In this document: positions 18,314 to 27,619 of the stretch, in pieces
Numbering within the stretch: position 1 is the first letter of the stretch
Layout of the letters: each line of letters starts with the position of its first letter
Assembly (NCBI RefSeq): GCF_014698045.1
Contig: NZ_JACJSE010000030.1
Coordinates: 15,431 to 79,430, forward strand
From: Aulosira sp. FACHB-615
GTDB taxonomy: Bacteria > Cyanobacteriota > Cyanobacteriia > Cyanobacteriales > Nostocaceae
Length of the DNA stretch: 64,000 nucleotides
Direction of reading: 5' to 3'
Notes under the pieces: generated by a model
What the model was told of the DNA's origin: nothing
Database searches by the model: none
The model's input: the letters and a program-made list of their open reading frames with translations, nothing else
Position numbers and translations under genes: made by a program

Positions 18314-19816
18314 ATGAAATTGCGGGAATTACTAGCAGCAATAGATAGTGTGGCACAATTGCCTAACAGTTCTGACTTAGCAGATGCAGAAGTCAAGGGT
18401 TTGAAAACTAACTCCCATGCTTGCGGTGAGGGAGATTTATTTATTGGAATGCCAGGAACGCGGGTGGACGGTGGCGAATTTTGGCCAAGTGCGATCGCAT
18501 CCGGCGCAGTAGCAGCGATTGTTTCTGCTGAAGCTGCCGAAAAAAATCCTCCCACCCCGGAGGCTGTAGTGATTAGTGCTAATGATATGACTCAAGCTTG
18601 CGCTCAAATAGCGGCGGCTTTTTACGATTATCCCGGACAAAAACTCAAGTTAGTGGGTGTGACCGGCACCAATGGTAAAACCACCACAACTCACTTAATT
18701 GAATTTTTCCTGAACAAAGCTCGTCTAGTAACGGCTTTGATGGGGACTTTATACACTCGCTGGCCGGGATTTGTCCAAACTGCGATCCACACCACACCCT
18801 TTGCAGTGGAACTACAACAGCAGTTAGCAGCCGCCGTGAATGCAGGTTGTGAGTTTGGCGTAATGGAAGTTAGTTCCCATGCTTTGGCACAAGGTCGAGT
18901 CTTGGGTTGTCCGTTTGAGGTGGGAGTATTCACCAATCTCACCCAAGACCATCTGGACTATCACAGCGATATGGAGGATTATTTCGCTGCTAAGGCGCTG
19001 TTATTTAGTCCGGCATATCTCAAAGGTAAGGCAATTATTAACGCTGATGACTCCTACGGTAAACAGTTAATTAGCAGATTGCCATCAGAACAAGTTTGGA
19101 GTTACAGCGTCAGCGAACCCAGTGCCGATTTGTGGATGAGCGATTTAAATTATCAACCCAATGGTGTGAGTGGTTTGCTGCATACTCCAAAGGGTGAGGT
19201 GGAGTTTCGCTCACCGTTGGTTGGTCAATATAACTTAGAAAATGTTTTGGCGGCGGTGGGTGCAGTTCTGCATTTAGGACTTGACTTAGAGTTAATCGCC
19301 AGTGCAATTAGTGATTTTCCTGGGGTTCCGGGACGGATGGAACGAGTACAAATCAGTCCGCAACAAGATATCAGCGTGATTGTTGATTATGCCCATACGC
19401 CCGATAGCCTGGAAAATTTACTCAAAGCGGCAAGGCCGTTTATTCCCGGTAAAATGATTTGTGTATTTGGTTGTGGAGGCGATCGCGATCGCACCAAACG
19501 CCCAAAAATGGGTAAAATCGCCGCCGAGTTAGCAGATGTGGCTGTAGTCACTTCCGACAACCCCCGCACCGAAGACCCCGAAAGAATTTTGCAAGATGTT
19601 CTTGCCGGAATATCCGACACGGTGCAACCGACTGTAATTTGCGATCGCGCTACAGCTATTCGCACCGCAATTTTGCAAGCTGAACCCGGTGATGGCGTGT
19701 TGTTAGCGGGTAAAGGTCATGAAGACTATCAAATTCTCGGTACAGAAAAAATCCACTTTGATGACCGAGAACATGCGCGGGATGCGTTACAAGTCAGACT
19801 AAAAAATGAAGTCTGA
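18314..19816 (+). CDS. murE: UDP-MurNAc-tripeptide synthetase
   Basis: 500 residues. It adds meso-diaminopimelate to UDP-MurNAc-L-Ala-D-Glu with ATP in cytosolic peptidoglycan synthesis. The ATP loop TGTNGKTTTTHL is at about residues 115-126, and the central Mur-ligase domain and C-terminal domain follow. The diaminopimelate-recognition motif DNPRTEDP is near residue 415, indicating meso-DAP rather than lysine. The stop TGA lies inside a run of 7-bp repeats, so the last codons are read from repeat DNA. Confidence 0.96.
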   Translation: MKLRELLAAIDSVAQLPNSSDLADAEVKGLKTNSHACGEGDLFIGMPGTRVDGGEFWPSAIASGAVAAIVSAEAAEKNPPTPEAVVISANDMTQACAQIAAAFYDYPGQKLKLVGVTGTNGKTTTTHLIEFFLNKARLVTALMGTLYTRWPGFVQTAIHTTPFAVELQQQLAAAVNAGCEFGVMEVSSHALAQGRVLGCPFEVGVFTNLTQDHLDYHSDMEDYFAAKALLFSPAYLKGKAIINADDSYGKQLISRLPSEQVWSYSVSEPSADLWMSDLNYQPNGVSGLLHTPKGEVEFRSPLVGQYNLENVLAAVGAVLHLGLDLELIASAISDFPGVPGRMERVQISPQQDISVIVDYAHTPDSLENLLKAARPFIPGKMICVFGCGGDRDRTKRPKMGKIAAELADVAVVTSDNPRTEDPERILQDVLAGISDTVQPTVICDRATAIRTAILQAEPGDGVLLAGKGHEDYQILGTEKIHFDDREHARDALQVRLKNEV

Positions 19817-19860
19817 AGTCTGAAGTCTGAAGTCTGAAGTCTGAAGTCTGAAGTCTGAAG
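19807..19860. repeat. TGAAGTC heptamer tandem array
   Basis: Seven full copies of TGAAGTC plus five bases, uninterrupted. The murE stop codon is the first triplet of the second unit. This is a short tandemly repeated repeat of the kind common in heterocystous cyanobacteria. The following 250 bp up to the kinase gene show no gene. Confidence 0.9.
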
Positions 19861-20110
19861 ATTACCAGGATTTTACTGTTTCAATTAAAGTGCTGAGTAA
19901 ATATACTAGTCGCTCTTTTATACAAGGCTTGTGAAATTCAGTTTCATCGGGATTGTCTTGTGTTTCCTGCTATAGACATTCTTTCAGACTTCAAACTTCA
20001 TCCTTCATACTTTCTATCCAAATGTATTTTACATATTCTTTTTGTAAAAATACCTTACATAAAATTGGCAATCAATGACATAATTATTTCTTCCTTGTTG
20101 TGCTTGACTC

Positions 20111-21526
20111 ATGAATGATTCTCTGCGTAAGGAGTTATCCATCTATCAGCTGGCTTTGGGAGTGGAAACACCACCTCAACCATTGCCAAGCAATCCTGCT
20201 AGTTTGTTATCGCTGCTGAGGTCACACATTGATTTATTGATTGAACAACAAATTACGGCAACTTTTTGGGTTAAGTTACCACCGGGAAAAATTTGGCACG
20301 CAGAATTAAAGCGTTATCAATCTGCGATGAGTGCATCTGGCCTAATTAATATTTGTCGGATAGATAAAATTAATGCTGGGGCAGAAAATCAGATTACAGA
20401 TGAAACCAGCCCACAGCAACAAAATTGGGTACAGTTATTATCAAATTATCAACTACGGCGAGAATACTTTTTTATAGTATCCTCGCCGCGATTTTGTAGT
20501 TTAATTGTGGCGCGTCGTCCACGTAAAAGAAATCAAAACCGCCAAACTCATAAAGGCAAAACAGTTAAAATTCCGTCATTACTGGCTGTGATGACAATGG
20601 AAGGCAGAATCATTCAGCAAGTTTTAGATGGTCTCAAACAAGTAGCTGTACCAGAATCATCGGCAGTTTTTCCGGCTGAGTTGATTTATCCCAGCACCAT
20701 CGAACCTGCACTTATCAGTCAACTCATGGCCAAACAACTCCAGCGCCAAAATTCCATTCAACGTCAAATTAGTAATAAACGCATTGCCAAATTACGAGAA
20801 CAAAATCAAAAACTCCAAAATAAAGAACAACTCAAAGATGATTATTTAAGTAGTGTGTGCCAAGAACTACGGACACCTTTAACACACATGAAAACAGCAT
20901 TGTCGTTGTTAAATTCACCTACGATTAAACCGCCACAGCGACAACGTTATTTACAAATGCTCAATACTCAGTGCGATCGCCAGAGTATACTAATCACTGG
21001 TTTACTGGATCTGGTCAACCTGGAACATAATTTAGAAACCACCAGCCTAGAACTAGTACGTCTTTCAGATATTGTCCCTGGCGTAGTTAGCACCTACCAG
21101 CCTGTAGCTCAAGAAAAAGGCATTATGCTCGCTTACACTGTACCAACAGAACTACCAGGGGTTTGGTGTGTGACTGGCGGACTCAAGCAAATAGTAATTA
21201 ATTTGCTGCAAAACAGTATTAAGTTTACCCCCAAAGGTGGGCAAGTCTGGGTAAGAGCGCGTCTTCAAGCCGATTATGTCCAGTTAGAATTCCGCGATAC
21301 AGGTATTGGCATTGCGGAAAGTGAAATTAGCAAAATCTTTGATTGCTTTTATCGAGTCCGTTCGGGAACTACGGAAGATTTGAGTGGTGCTGGCTTAGGT
21401 TTAACAATTGTTAAGCGGTTATTGTGGCGCTGTGGAGGTTCTATTTCTGTCAGAAGTAAACTAGATGAAGGATCTACTTTTACAATCCAATTAGTTACAA
21501 CTCGCAACAAAATCCCATTTAAATAA
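20111..21526 (+). CDS. Histidine kinase-like protein lacking the phospho-accepting His
   Basis: 471 residues. An N-terminal domain without transmembrane segments (about 1-210) is followed by a coiled linker, a HisKA-like dimerisation helix (about 240-310) and a HATPase domain (about 355-465). The ATPase domain has a normal N box (NLLQNSIKFTPKG), G1 (DTGIGIAESE) and G2 (GAGLGLTIVKR). In the H box, normally SHELRTPL, the sequence reads CQELRTPL, so Gln251 (codon CAA) replaces the His. It may act without autophosphorylation, for instance as an ATP-dependent scaffold. It is the first gene of a tight three-gene operon: the next starts 5 bp after its stop. Confidence 0.85.
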   Translation: MNDSLRKELSIYQLALGVETPPQPLPSNPASLLSLLRSHIDLLIEQQITATFWVKLPPGKIWHAELKRYQSAMSASGLINICRIDKINAGAENQITDETSPQQQNWVQLLSNYQLRREYFFIVSSPRFCSLIVARRPRKRNQNRQTHKGKTVKIPSLLAVMTMEGRIIQQVLDGLKQVAVPESSAVFPAELIYPSTIEPALISQLMAKQLQRQNSIQRQISNKRIAKLREQNQKLQNKEQLKDDYLSSVCQELRTPLTHMKTALSLLNSPTIKPPQRQRYLQMLNTQCDRQSILITGLLDLVNLEHNLETTSLELVRLSDIVPGVVSTYQPVAQEKGIMLAYTVPTELPGVWCVTGGLKQIVINLLQNSIKFTPKGGQVWVRARLQADYVQLEFRDTGIGIAESEISKIFDCFYRVRSGTTEDLSGAGLGLTIVKRLLWRCGGSISVRSKLDEGSTFTIQLVTTRNKIPFK

Positions 21527-21531
21527 TTTCT

Positions 21532-21849
21532 ATGACTGAAGCCAAGTCTACTCGCACATTACGTCGGGGAAGAATCTTCCCGCAAATTCAGTGGACGGAG
21601 GAACAAAAATCTCAATGGAATGCTGAACGAGAAGCATTCAAACAACGCTGCAAATTTATTTTTGATCAGTTACAACCAGAATTAATTAGAACTCATTACA
21701 ACTGGTATGTGGCAATTGAGCCAGAAAGTGGAGATTATTTTATTGATCAGGATGTATTGGTAGTTGCAAAAATAGCGCATGAAAAATACCCCAGTGCTAG
21801 ATTGCACGTTTTCCGTATTAATGAAACTGGGATGTGCGGCAGAATATGA
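21532..21849 (+). CDS. Small conserved protein (DUF5678-like)
   Basis: 105 residues, unknown function. The C-terminal half has HYNWYVAIEPESGDYFID, DQDVLVVAKIAHEKYPSA and ends CGRI, resembling a small cyanobacterial family (DUF5678-like, from memory) that is often found beside retropepsin-like genes. It starts 5 bp after the kinase-like gene, and its TGA overlaps the ATG of the next gene, so the three are almost certainly co-translated. No catalytic motif is seen. Confidence 0.7.
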   Translation: MTEAKSTRTLRRGRIFPQIQWTEEQKSQWNAEREAFKQRCKFIFDQLQPELIRTHYNWYVAIEPESGDYFIDQDVLVVAKIAHEKYPSARLHVFRINETGMCGRI

Positions 21850-22214
21850 TTTCTGGACACTTTGGTGATGAGGATGAGTTATTTTTTGAGATAGATTTAA
21901 TAGCTGCTGATGGTTTAGAAATACCAGTAGATGCACTTTTTGATACGGGATTTTCTTGGTGGTTAGCAATTAATAACCAGGATTTAGAAGCACTCAATTG
22001 GGTATATTTAGAACAACAAACCATGCTGACAGCCCAAGGAGAAGCAGAATTTGAGATTTATTTAGGAAAAGTGCGAATTGATCAAGAATATCTTGATATT
22101 CCTGTTCATGTGGGACAAGGATTAACCGAAATCTTACTAGGTCGTCAGTGGTTAAAAAATCGCAAATTAGTGGTGGATATGCCATCTCAAGTTTTAACAC
22201 TGGGACAACAGTAG
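21846..22214 (+). CDS. Retropepsin-like aspartic protease
   Basis: 122 residues. ALFDTGFSWWLAI carries the D-T-G active-site triad of retropepsin-like (clan AA) proteases, and ILLGRQWL matches the downstream hydrophobic-Gly motif. These work as homodimers with one Asp per subunit. I chose the ATG at 21846, which overlaps the previous stop (ATGA); a GTG at 21834 is the alternative. In-operon position after the Gln-box kinase protein suggests a linked pathway, but the substrate is unknown. The stop lies just before a repeat element. Confidence 0.75.
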   Translation: MISGHFGDEDELFFEIDLIAADGLEIPVDALFDTGFSWWLAINNQDLEALNWVYLEQQTMLTAQGEAEFEIYLGKVRIDQEYLDIPVHVGQGLTEILLGRQWLKNRKLVVDMPSQVLTLGQQ

Positions 22215-22216
22215 TC

Positions 22217-22333
22217 AGGACTTACGCAAAATCATGAAAAAACTAACCGCAAAGAGCGCATAGACACGAAGTGGCTTCCCGAAGGGTAGGACACGAAGTT
22301 AAGAGGATTTGAGAAGGTTCTTGCGTAAGTCCT
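22217..22333. repeat. MITE-like element, AGGACTTACGC ends, copy a
   Basis: AGGACTTACGC on the left and its inverse GCGTAAGTCCT on the right enclose 95 bp without coding capacity. The interior (AACCGCAAAGAGCGCATAGA..., then GGTAGGACACGAAGT) is shared, inverted, with the copy at 34609-34725. It lies between the protease gene and convergent ygfZ. Confidence 0.75.
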
Positions 22334-22376
22334 AAGTAGTGATAAAAATGAGTGAGCTATCCGTAAAATAAGTTGA

Positions 22377-23363
22377 CTATTCCGGATACTCATGGGAGAC
22401 AAAAGGGATATCCACAATTTCACCTTCAACTTCGCCGATTTTGACTTTTAAGCCCACACCGCCAGCTTTGGTACGAATGTACCCAAGTCCAAAGTAACCG
22501 TCACTGATTTCGGTATAACTTGTGAGTTTGCCGATTTTTTCATCTCCCAGGGCGATCGCACTGCCAATTTCAACTGGGGCGCTGAGGCGAATTCCCCAAA
22601 GATTTTGTTTAACACCTTTATAGGTATTTAACCGGGCGATAGTTTCTTGTCCGATGTAACAGCCTTTATTAAAGGATATCGTCTGCCATAAACCGACTTC
22701 TAGGGGATTGTAATCATCTGTGAGTTCTGCATCTGGGTTTGGTCTACCTTGGAGAATGCGTAAGGTTTCCCAAGCGCGATCGCTCAATTCTACAGCCCCA
22801 AATTCTAATATTTTCTGCCATACTTGCTGTTTCTCTGTAGCTGGCAAAATTAAGGTATATCCAGGCAATCCTAACCCACTCCCTACAGCGACAATCACCC
22901 CACCATCAACTAACAAGTGATTGCCGTCAGGTTGACCAATAATTGCCCCTGCACCTAATTTTTCCACAATTGCATCGCTATCTGGCCCAATCAGGCTAAA
23001 GGTTGCAGTTTCTTCGGTGATGTCCGTTAACTCTACTTTATCGGCAAAAAAGATATAGCGGTCTAGCCACTGCATCAAAAATTCTCGACGATTGGGCGAA
23101 ACTAACAGCAGTACCGCATCTTCAAGAATGTATGCACTCACCAAGTCAATTGTCCGGGCTGTGGATGTCACCATCACCGTTTCACAGCCTTGTCCTGGTT
23201 TGCGGCTTTGAAAATCGTTGGTACTTTGATTGTGTAAAAATCGGATGCGATCGCCATCTGCTACTCGGATACGTCCCCAAAAAGAGCGATCGCACACAGC
23301 CACCCCTGCTTTTGCGGCTTGGATAGCGATCGCGTCTTTACCGTCAATTGTTGATGCTGGCAT
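22377..23363 (-). CDS. ygfZ: Folate-binding protein YgfZ/CAF17 family
   Basis: 328 residues, GcvT-like fold. The family signature KGCYIGQETIARL is at about residues 230-242. YgfZ binds tetrahydrofolate and helps maintain or assemble certain iron-sulfur proteins such as radical SAM enzymes, in the cytosol. Length and motif agree with the family. The gene is monocistronic and faces the upstream protease operon across a repeat element. Confidence 0.9.
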   Translation of the reverse strand: MPASTIDGKDAIAIQAAKAGVAVCDRSFWGRIRVADGDRIRFLHNQSTNDFQSRKPGQGCETVMVTSTARTIDLVSAYILEDAVLLLVSPNRREFLMQWLDRYIFFADKVELTDITEETATFSLIGPDSDAIVEKLGAGAIIGQPDGNHLLVDGGVIVAVGSGLGLPGYTLILPATEKQQVWQKILEFGAVELSDRAWETLRILQGRPNPDAELTDDYNPLEVGLWQTISFNKGCYIGQETIARLNTYKGVKQNLWGIRLSAPVEIGSAIALGDEKIGKLTSYTEISDGYFGLGYIRTKAGGVGLKVKIGEVEGEIVDIPFVSHEYPE

Positions 23364-23506
23364 GGTAGTGAAGAACTGCTCTATTTAAAAGTTTACGCAC
23401 TGGAAATCTTAGCAAATCCAGGTTTACCGCTTCAATGACTAAGCTCAATGACCTTGCCTATCATTGTGTAAATCCTGTTGATATTTGGGAAAATTTTGAT
23501 TCAGTG

Positions 23507-25819
23507 TCAAGCCACTTTGGAAATCACGGATACACAGGTATGTACTAAGGGTAGGAGTGGCCCTAGTTGTTCTTGGCCGTTGACGGCTAAATCACTATGA
23601 CATAAATAAACTTTCTCGGATACACGGGAGAGTAAGTCTGCCAAAATTCGCTGTAATCTTTCTTGTTCGCTAATTTTTTCATCTTCGGCTGTCCAAGATT
23701 CGCCTAACCTATCGCGCAAGAATAACGGCGCACCAAATAATGTCGCTGCACCACCTTTTGCCCACAATGGAGAACCAGCATCTAGCCAAAAATGCCAACG
23801 ATGCGATCGCCGACTCGAACGATATTGGAAAATAGTTGCTAAGGTGACGGCTTTTCTCGACAAGCCAATAGGACGCAAGGGATAAGGATTGGCAGTAATC
23901 GTACCACGCCGCAACAATTGAATAAATTCAGCCAAGGTAGTGCTGAGTGCTGAGTGCTGAGAGGGGGTAGACAAGGTAGAGGGGGTAGACAAGGTAGAAA
24001 GATTGCTCCCTTGTCCGCCTTGTCCGCCTTGTCCGCCTTGTCCCCCTTGTCTCCCTTCTCCCCCTACCTCCTGCCTCAACCTAGTATCAATTTCCCAATA
24101 ATGTTGGGCAGTTTCCAGCAATTCCCGCAGGGCTGCCATTTGGTCATAAGGTGGGTTACTGTCTTTACACAAAAAGTCTTGAATTGCCAGATACAACAGC
24201 GAAATCGGGCTAGGAATTAAACGCTGTTCTTGTTGCGATCGCTGTTTTTCAATCCACTGTAATATCTGAGTGTAAGCTGTGGTCGCAGCATAGCCAATTC
24301 TATCCCAGCGTTCAAAAGAGGTGACGGGTAATAAATTAGGTTTGTCGGGATGAGGTACAAAACAATAATCAGCAATTAACCCGGCACGTACCGGGTCGAT
24401 GTGAGTGCTGAGTATGGAGTGCTGAGTAAATATTTCTCCCTTGTCTCCCCCCTCCCCCCTCTCTCCCCTCTCTCCCCTCTCCCCCTGCCTCCTACTCAAC
24501 ACCACCAACATCTCCGCCACCGCATCTCTATCTACCAAGCGTCCCAAGCCGGGATAAACGAGTGCCAGCATGGTTAATAATGCCCGAATCATGGGTGAAC
24601 TAATTAAGGGGCGTTGGTCGTTGAGTGATTCGACGGGGATGTTTTGCTTGGTGAGAATTTCGGTGATGGTGTAACGGGCGATCGCATCTAAACCAGGTGC
24701 GATGATGGCAATTTCTTCTGGTTGTATTCTTTCTGACTTAATCGCTTTGCCAATCACCTCGGCTGTGGTTCGCAATAGTTCAGCACGGGAGGTAGTTTGA
24801 ATTGATTGGACTGTTGCAGGTAACTCTAACATCACCATTGGTTGAGTAATAAATTCTACCATTGGTCTAGCTAGGTTATCGGCTAAGGATGGGGCGACTG
24901 GTGTAAATAAAGTTTCTAAGCGACAATGCCTTGCCAACCCTTCCAAATAGTTGGGATCAGCCCCCAAACCCAAGCGTACAGCGCCATCAGGGTTGTAAGT
25001 AAATGCACCAGCAGCACCCTGCTGTAAAAGTGTTTCAAATAACTGTCGGGTTGCGGCTGGATAATCATCAACATCATCAGCTAGTATGGCTTGATACCGT
25101 TGCCTGAGACGTTCTTGATAATGGCGATCGCTTAACAAGTGTTGCGTGTAGAGTTCAGTTATAATCCCATAAGTGAGCAAGCCTCGCTCTAAACACCAGT
25201 TACGCCAATCTAGCAGCAAAGATGCTAAAAATTCCGGCTCTAGATTTACGCCGTTGTCCTCTAAACCGCTTTGTAAAACTTCAGCAATTCCTTCACAAGC
25301 CGTACCACTGTAGGCGGCTAGTTGCAACAAGTCCAAAATTCGTCGGACTAAACGGTATTCATTCACTCCAGCACGCCGCAGAATATCTGCATCGATTTGC
25401 TCACGCCAGAGTTTTGTAGCTAATTCCTGTTCAGTTTCTGGGCGCAATCTTACTGGAAATTGTGCCTTAAGATGCAGTAACTCAATGAGTAAAGGCCAAA
25501 ATAAAATAACTTCATCTTGAAAAAAACCCAAGGGAGTTTTAGCACGAATGGGATATTTTCCTAAAGTTTTTGTAACAATTTTGTCAGACAATTCCCGACG
25601 ATTGTCATCATTTGCTGCTAATACCAAAACTCCAGGTTCTGTTTGTTTTAAAACAAAAGGTTTTGAAAAGGAATTGTCAGATTTTTTTCCAGCTTTTTTA
25701 GTATAAAATAATCCCAAGTTGTGATTTTCTATTTGTAGCCAACGACAAAAATGTTCTACCAAACGAGTTGTCTTACCACTGCGGCTATTGCCGACAATCC
25801 AAACAGAATGTGAAACCAC
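23507..25819 (-). CDS. UvrD/RecB-like superfamily 1 ATPase with in-frame repeat inserts
   Basis: 770 residues. Walker A GNSRSGKTT is at residues 10-18 and the DExx-like box ILADDVDDYP near 245. Motifs such as EEIAIIAPGLDAIARY and LNDQRPLISSPMIRALL (about 365-405) follow the UvrD/AddAB helicase plan, but no nuclease motif is obvious. Function in DNA repair or recombination is inferred. Two low-complexity inserts interrupt it: residues about 443-472 (GERGERGERGEGG) and 585-627 (GGQGGQGGQGGQG then STLSTPSTLSTPS), encoded by intergenic-type repeats. The GTG start has GGAG about 9 bases upstream. The end (LLPLVHTCVSVISKVA) looks natural. Confidence 0.75.
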   Translation of the reverse strand: MVSHSVWIVGNSRSGKTTRLVEHFCRWLQIENHNLGLFYTKKAGKKSDNSFSKPFVLKQTEPGVLVLAANDDNRRELSDKIVTKTLGKYPIRAKTPLGFFQDEVILFWPLLIELLHLKAQFPVRLRPETEQELATKLWREQIDADILRRAGVNEYRLVRRILDLLQLAAYSGTACEGIAEVLQSGLEDNGVNLEPEFLASLLLDWRNWCLERGLLTYGIITELYTQHLLSDRHYQERLRQRYQAILADDVDDYPAATRQLFETLLQQGAAGAFTYNPDGAVRLGLGADPNYLEGLARHCRLETLFTPVAPSLADNLARPMVEFITQPMVMLELPATVQSIQTTSRAELLRTTAEVIGKAIKSERIQPEEIAIIAPGLDAIARYTITEILTKQNIPVESLNDQRPLISSPMIRALLTMLALVYPGLGRLVDRDAVAEMLVVLSRRQGERGERGERGEGGDKGEIFTQHSILSTHIDPVRAGLIADYCFVPHPDKPNLLPVTSFERWDRIGYAATTAYTQILQWIEKQRSQQEQRLIPSPISLLYLAIQDFLCKDSNPPYDQMAALRELLETAQHYWEIDTRLRQEVGGEGRQGGQGGQGGQGGQGSNLSTLSTPSTLSTPSQHSALSTTLAEFIQLLRRGTITANPYPLRPIGLSRKAVTLATIFQYRSSRRSHRWHFWLDAGSPLWAKGGAATLFGAPLFLRDRLGESWTAEDEKISEQERLQRILADLLSRVSEKVYLCHSDLAVNGQEQLGPLLPLVHTCVSVISKVA
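23939..24070. repeat. Intragenic repeat block 1 (GTGCTGA and TTGTCCGCC units)
   Basis: Inside the UvrD-like gene: GTGCTGA heptamers, two GGGGGTAGACAAGGTAGA units, then four 9-bp CTTGTCCGC-type units and CCCTTGTCTCCCTT. Read on the minus strand it stays in frame and encodes Gly-Gln-Gly and Ser-Thr-Leu-Ser tracts. Similar units occur in non-coding DNA at 52637-52675 and 59111-59146. Confidence 0.8.
24402..24492. repeat. Intragenic repeat block 2 (CTCTCCCCT units)
   Basis: A second in-frame repeat block in the UvrD-like gene: GAGTGCTGAGT units followed by several CTCTCCCCT units. On the minus strand it encodes GERGERGERGE. It sits about 330 bp from block 1 within the same coding sequence. Confidence 0.75.
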
Positions 25820-25907
25820 AAACTTTCTCCTTCTAGATTTGGTTAGTATATCTTGTGCGTTAACTTAGGGTTAAGAATCACTAGAAAAGGCTGGATAATT
25901 GCCTACA

Positions 25908-27236
25908 ATGAATAATTTCGCTTTTACCCAAAAAATTTACTCTTACTTACTAGCTGCTTACCGTTGGTACTTATTAACGCCACAGCGTTCTCTTGATGAG
26001 GCTTATCAAGCAGCATTACAAATTAAATCCATCGAAGATGAGCATTTCAACGGTAAAAAAATAGATGCTGACTCAAGCCAATACAGCAACAGCATGATGG
26101 ATTATTTTGAGGCAGACCTTAAAAAACAATTAAAAATTGCGCGGATGCGCCTCACAGAATTTCGCGCCAGCCGTTGGTTTTCCAACGAATCTAATCAAAA
26201 AGCGGCACGAAAAACAGGTATAGAATATCCTAGTGCGGAGATAATTTTAGAAAAATTAAGATTTATTGATGAAGTCATATCAAAATATACCGTACCTGAT
26301 ATTGAAACTAATTCTGTCATAGTTAATCAACCACAAATAGTCAAAGTTGCTGATGTTACTCCGCAAAAATCACCCGCCCCATTAGCTCCACAATTACCAA
26401 ATAAAAACCTAGAAACCAAACAAAAACCACGGCGGAAAGCTGATACAACAGGTGTATTGCCTCGCTCAATTTTAGGAACTATTAGTCGTTTACAAGTCGA
26501 GTTAGACCCAAATTCTGAGCAGGATGTTGTTAAAAGCTTTCGGCAAGCTCAAAGAAGAACTATCATATCTATCAGATTTATATTATTACTAATTATTGTA
26601 CCTCTTTTAGCACATCAACTATCAAAAGCTTTGATTGTTGGGCCATTAATTCCCAATTTTAGACCAGCCGAAACAGCTAATGTCTTCCTAAACTTTGAAA
26701 TGGAAGAAGAAGCTTTATCAGAGTTACAAAGATTTGAAGAAAGAATAAGATTTGAAAATTTAATTGGCATTGCACCGCCTCTGAATCCAGAAGCAATAGA
26801 AGAGAAACTCAAAGAAAAAGCCGCAGAAATCGCAGAAGAATTTCGGGATGAAAGTGCAAATGCGATTAAAAATGTGTTTGCAGATATTTTCTCGGTAATT
26901 GCTTTTGTTTGGTTGCTGCTGGTGAGTAAGCAATCTATTGCCGTGCTGAAAGATTTCTTTGATAATCTTGTTTATGGTTTGAGTGATAGTGCCAAGGCAT
27001 TTATTATCATTTTGTTTACTGATGTGTTTGTGGGATTCCACTCTCCCCACGGTTGGGAAGTAATTTTAGAAGGTGTATCGCGCCATTGGGGTTTACCAGC
27101 CAACCGCGATTTTATCTTTTTGTTTATTGCGACATTTCCAGTGATTTTAGACACGATTTTTAAATACTGGATATTCCGTTATCTCAACCGGATTTCGCCT
27201 TCTGCTGTGGCGACTTATCGCAATATGAATGAGTAG
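25908..27236 (+). CDS. pxcA: Proton extrusion protein PxcA (CemA family)
   Basis: 442 residues from ATG 25908 (MNNFAFTQKIYSYLLAAYRW), the usual family opening; the longer frame begins with TTG at 25899. A soluble N-terminal part is followed by a membrane domain (about residues 220-440) with four hydrophobic helices, including ISIRFILLLIIVPLLAH and FIFLFIATFPVILD. PxcA/CemA is needed for light-induced proton extrusion and acclimation to changing light at the cytoplasmic membrane. It diverges from the UvrD-like gene with under 90 bp between them. Confidence 0.92.
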   Translation: MNNFAFTQKIYSYLLAAYRWYLLTPQRSLDEAYQAALQIKSIEDEHFNGKKIDADSSQYSNSMMDYFEADLKKQLKIARMRLTEFRASRWFSNESNQKAARKTGIEYPSAEIILEKLRFIDEVISKYTVPDIETNSVIVNQPQIVKVADVTPQKSPAPLAPQLPNKNLETKQKPRRKADTTGVLPRSILGTISRLQVELDPNSEQDVVKSFRQAQRRTIISIRFILLLIIVPLLAHQLSKALIVGPLIPNFRPAETANVFLNFEMEEEALSELQRFEERIRFENLIGIAPPLNPEAIEEKLKEKAAEIAEEFRDESANAIKNVFADIFSVIAFVWLLLVSKQSIAVLKDFFDNLVYGLSDSAKAFIIILFTDVFVGFHSPHGWEVILEGVSRHWGLPANRDFIFLFIATFPVILDTIFKYWIFRYLNRISPSAVATYRNMNE

Positions 27237-27359
27237 TTTAAGAGGGAATTGGGAGTAGGGAGTAGGAGGTAGGGGGCTGCGGTGTACACACAAATCCTCT
27301 GATCCCCCTAAATCCCCCTTAAAAAGGGGGACTTTGAGATATTTTCCCCCCTTTTGAAG

Positions 27360-27619
27360 CTACGGTGTACACACAAGTAGTAACTGCAAGGGTTTTAGGC
27401 GTTATAGACCCCTTAAACTATTGTCATTACGAGCGCAGCGATAGCGGAGCGAAGTAATCGCATAATCCCGTAATTCTTGCGATTGCTACCCTGCGGGAAG
27501 TCTTACGCCTACGTCGTTCCTCCTCGCAATGACAGGCTTCTAGAACGATCTCAAAACCGGAAACTAGACGACGAAACCAAACGTTGGGTAGGATTTCAAG
27601 ACCTGTGTGTACACCGTAG
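27360..27619. mobile_element. 260-bp non-autonomous element with TIRs and 10-bp target duplication
   Basis: The ends are perfect 16-bp inverted repeats, CTACGGTGTACACACA on the left and its inverse on the right. Immediately outside both ends is the direct repeat CCTTTTGAAG (27350-27359 and 27620-27629), consistent with a 10-bp target-site duplication. It has no transposase and contains the 27422-27534 element. One isolated copy of the end sequence is at 46864-46880. Confidence 0.75.
27422..27534. repeat. MITE-like element, TGTCATTACGAG ends
   Basis: TGTCATTACGAG and CTCGCAATGACA form imperfect terminal inverted repeats around 113 bp. The interior GATTGCTACCCTGCGGGAAG and TCTTACGCCTACGTCGTTCC recur almost unchanged in the related copy at 43011-43161. 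Confidence 0.75.
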
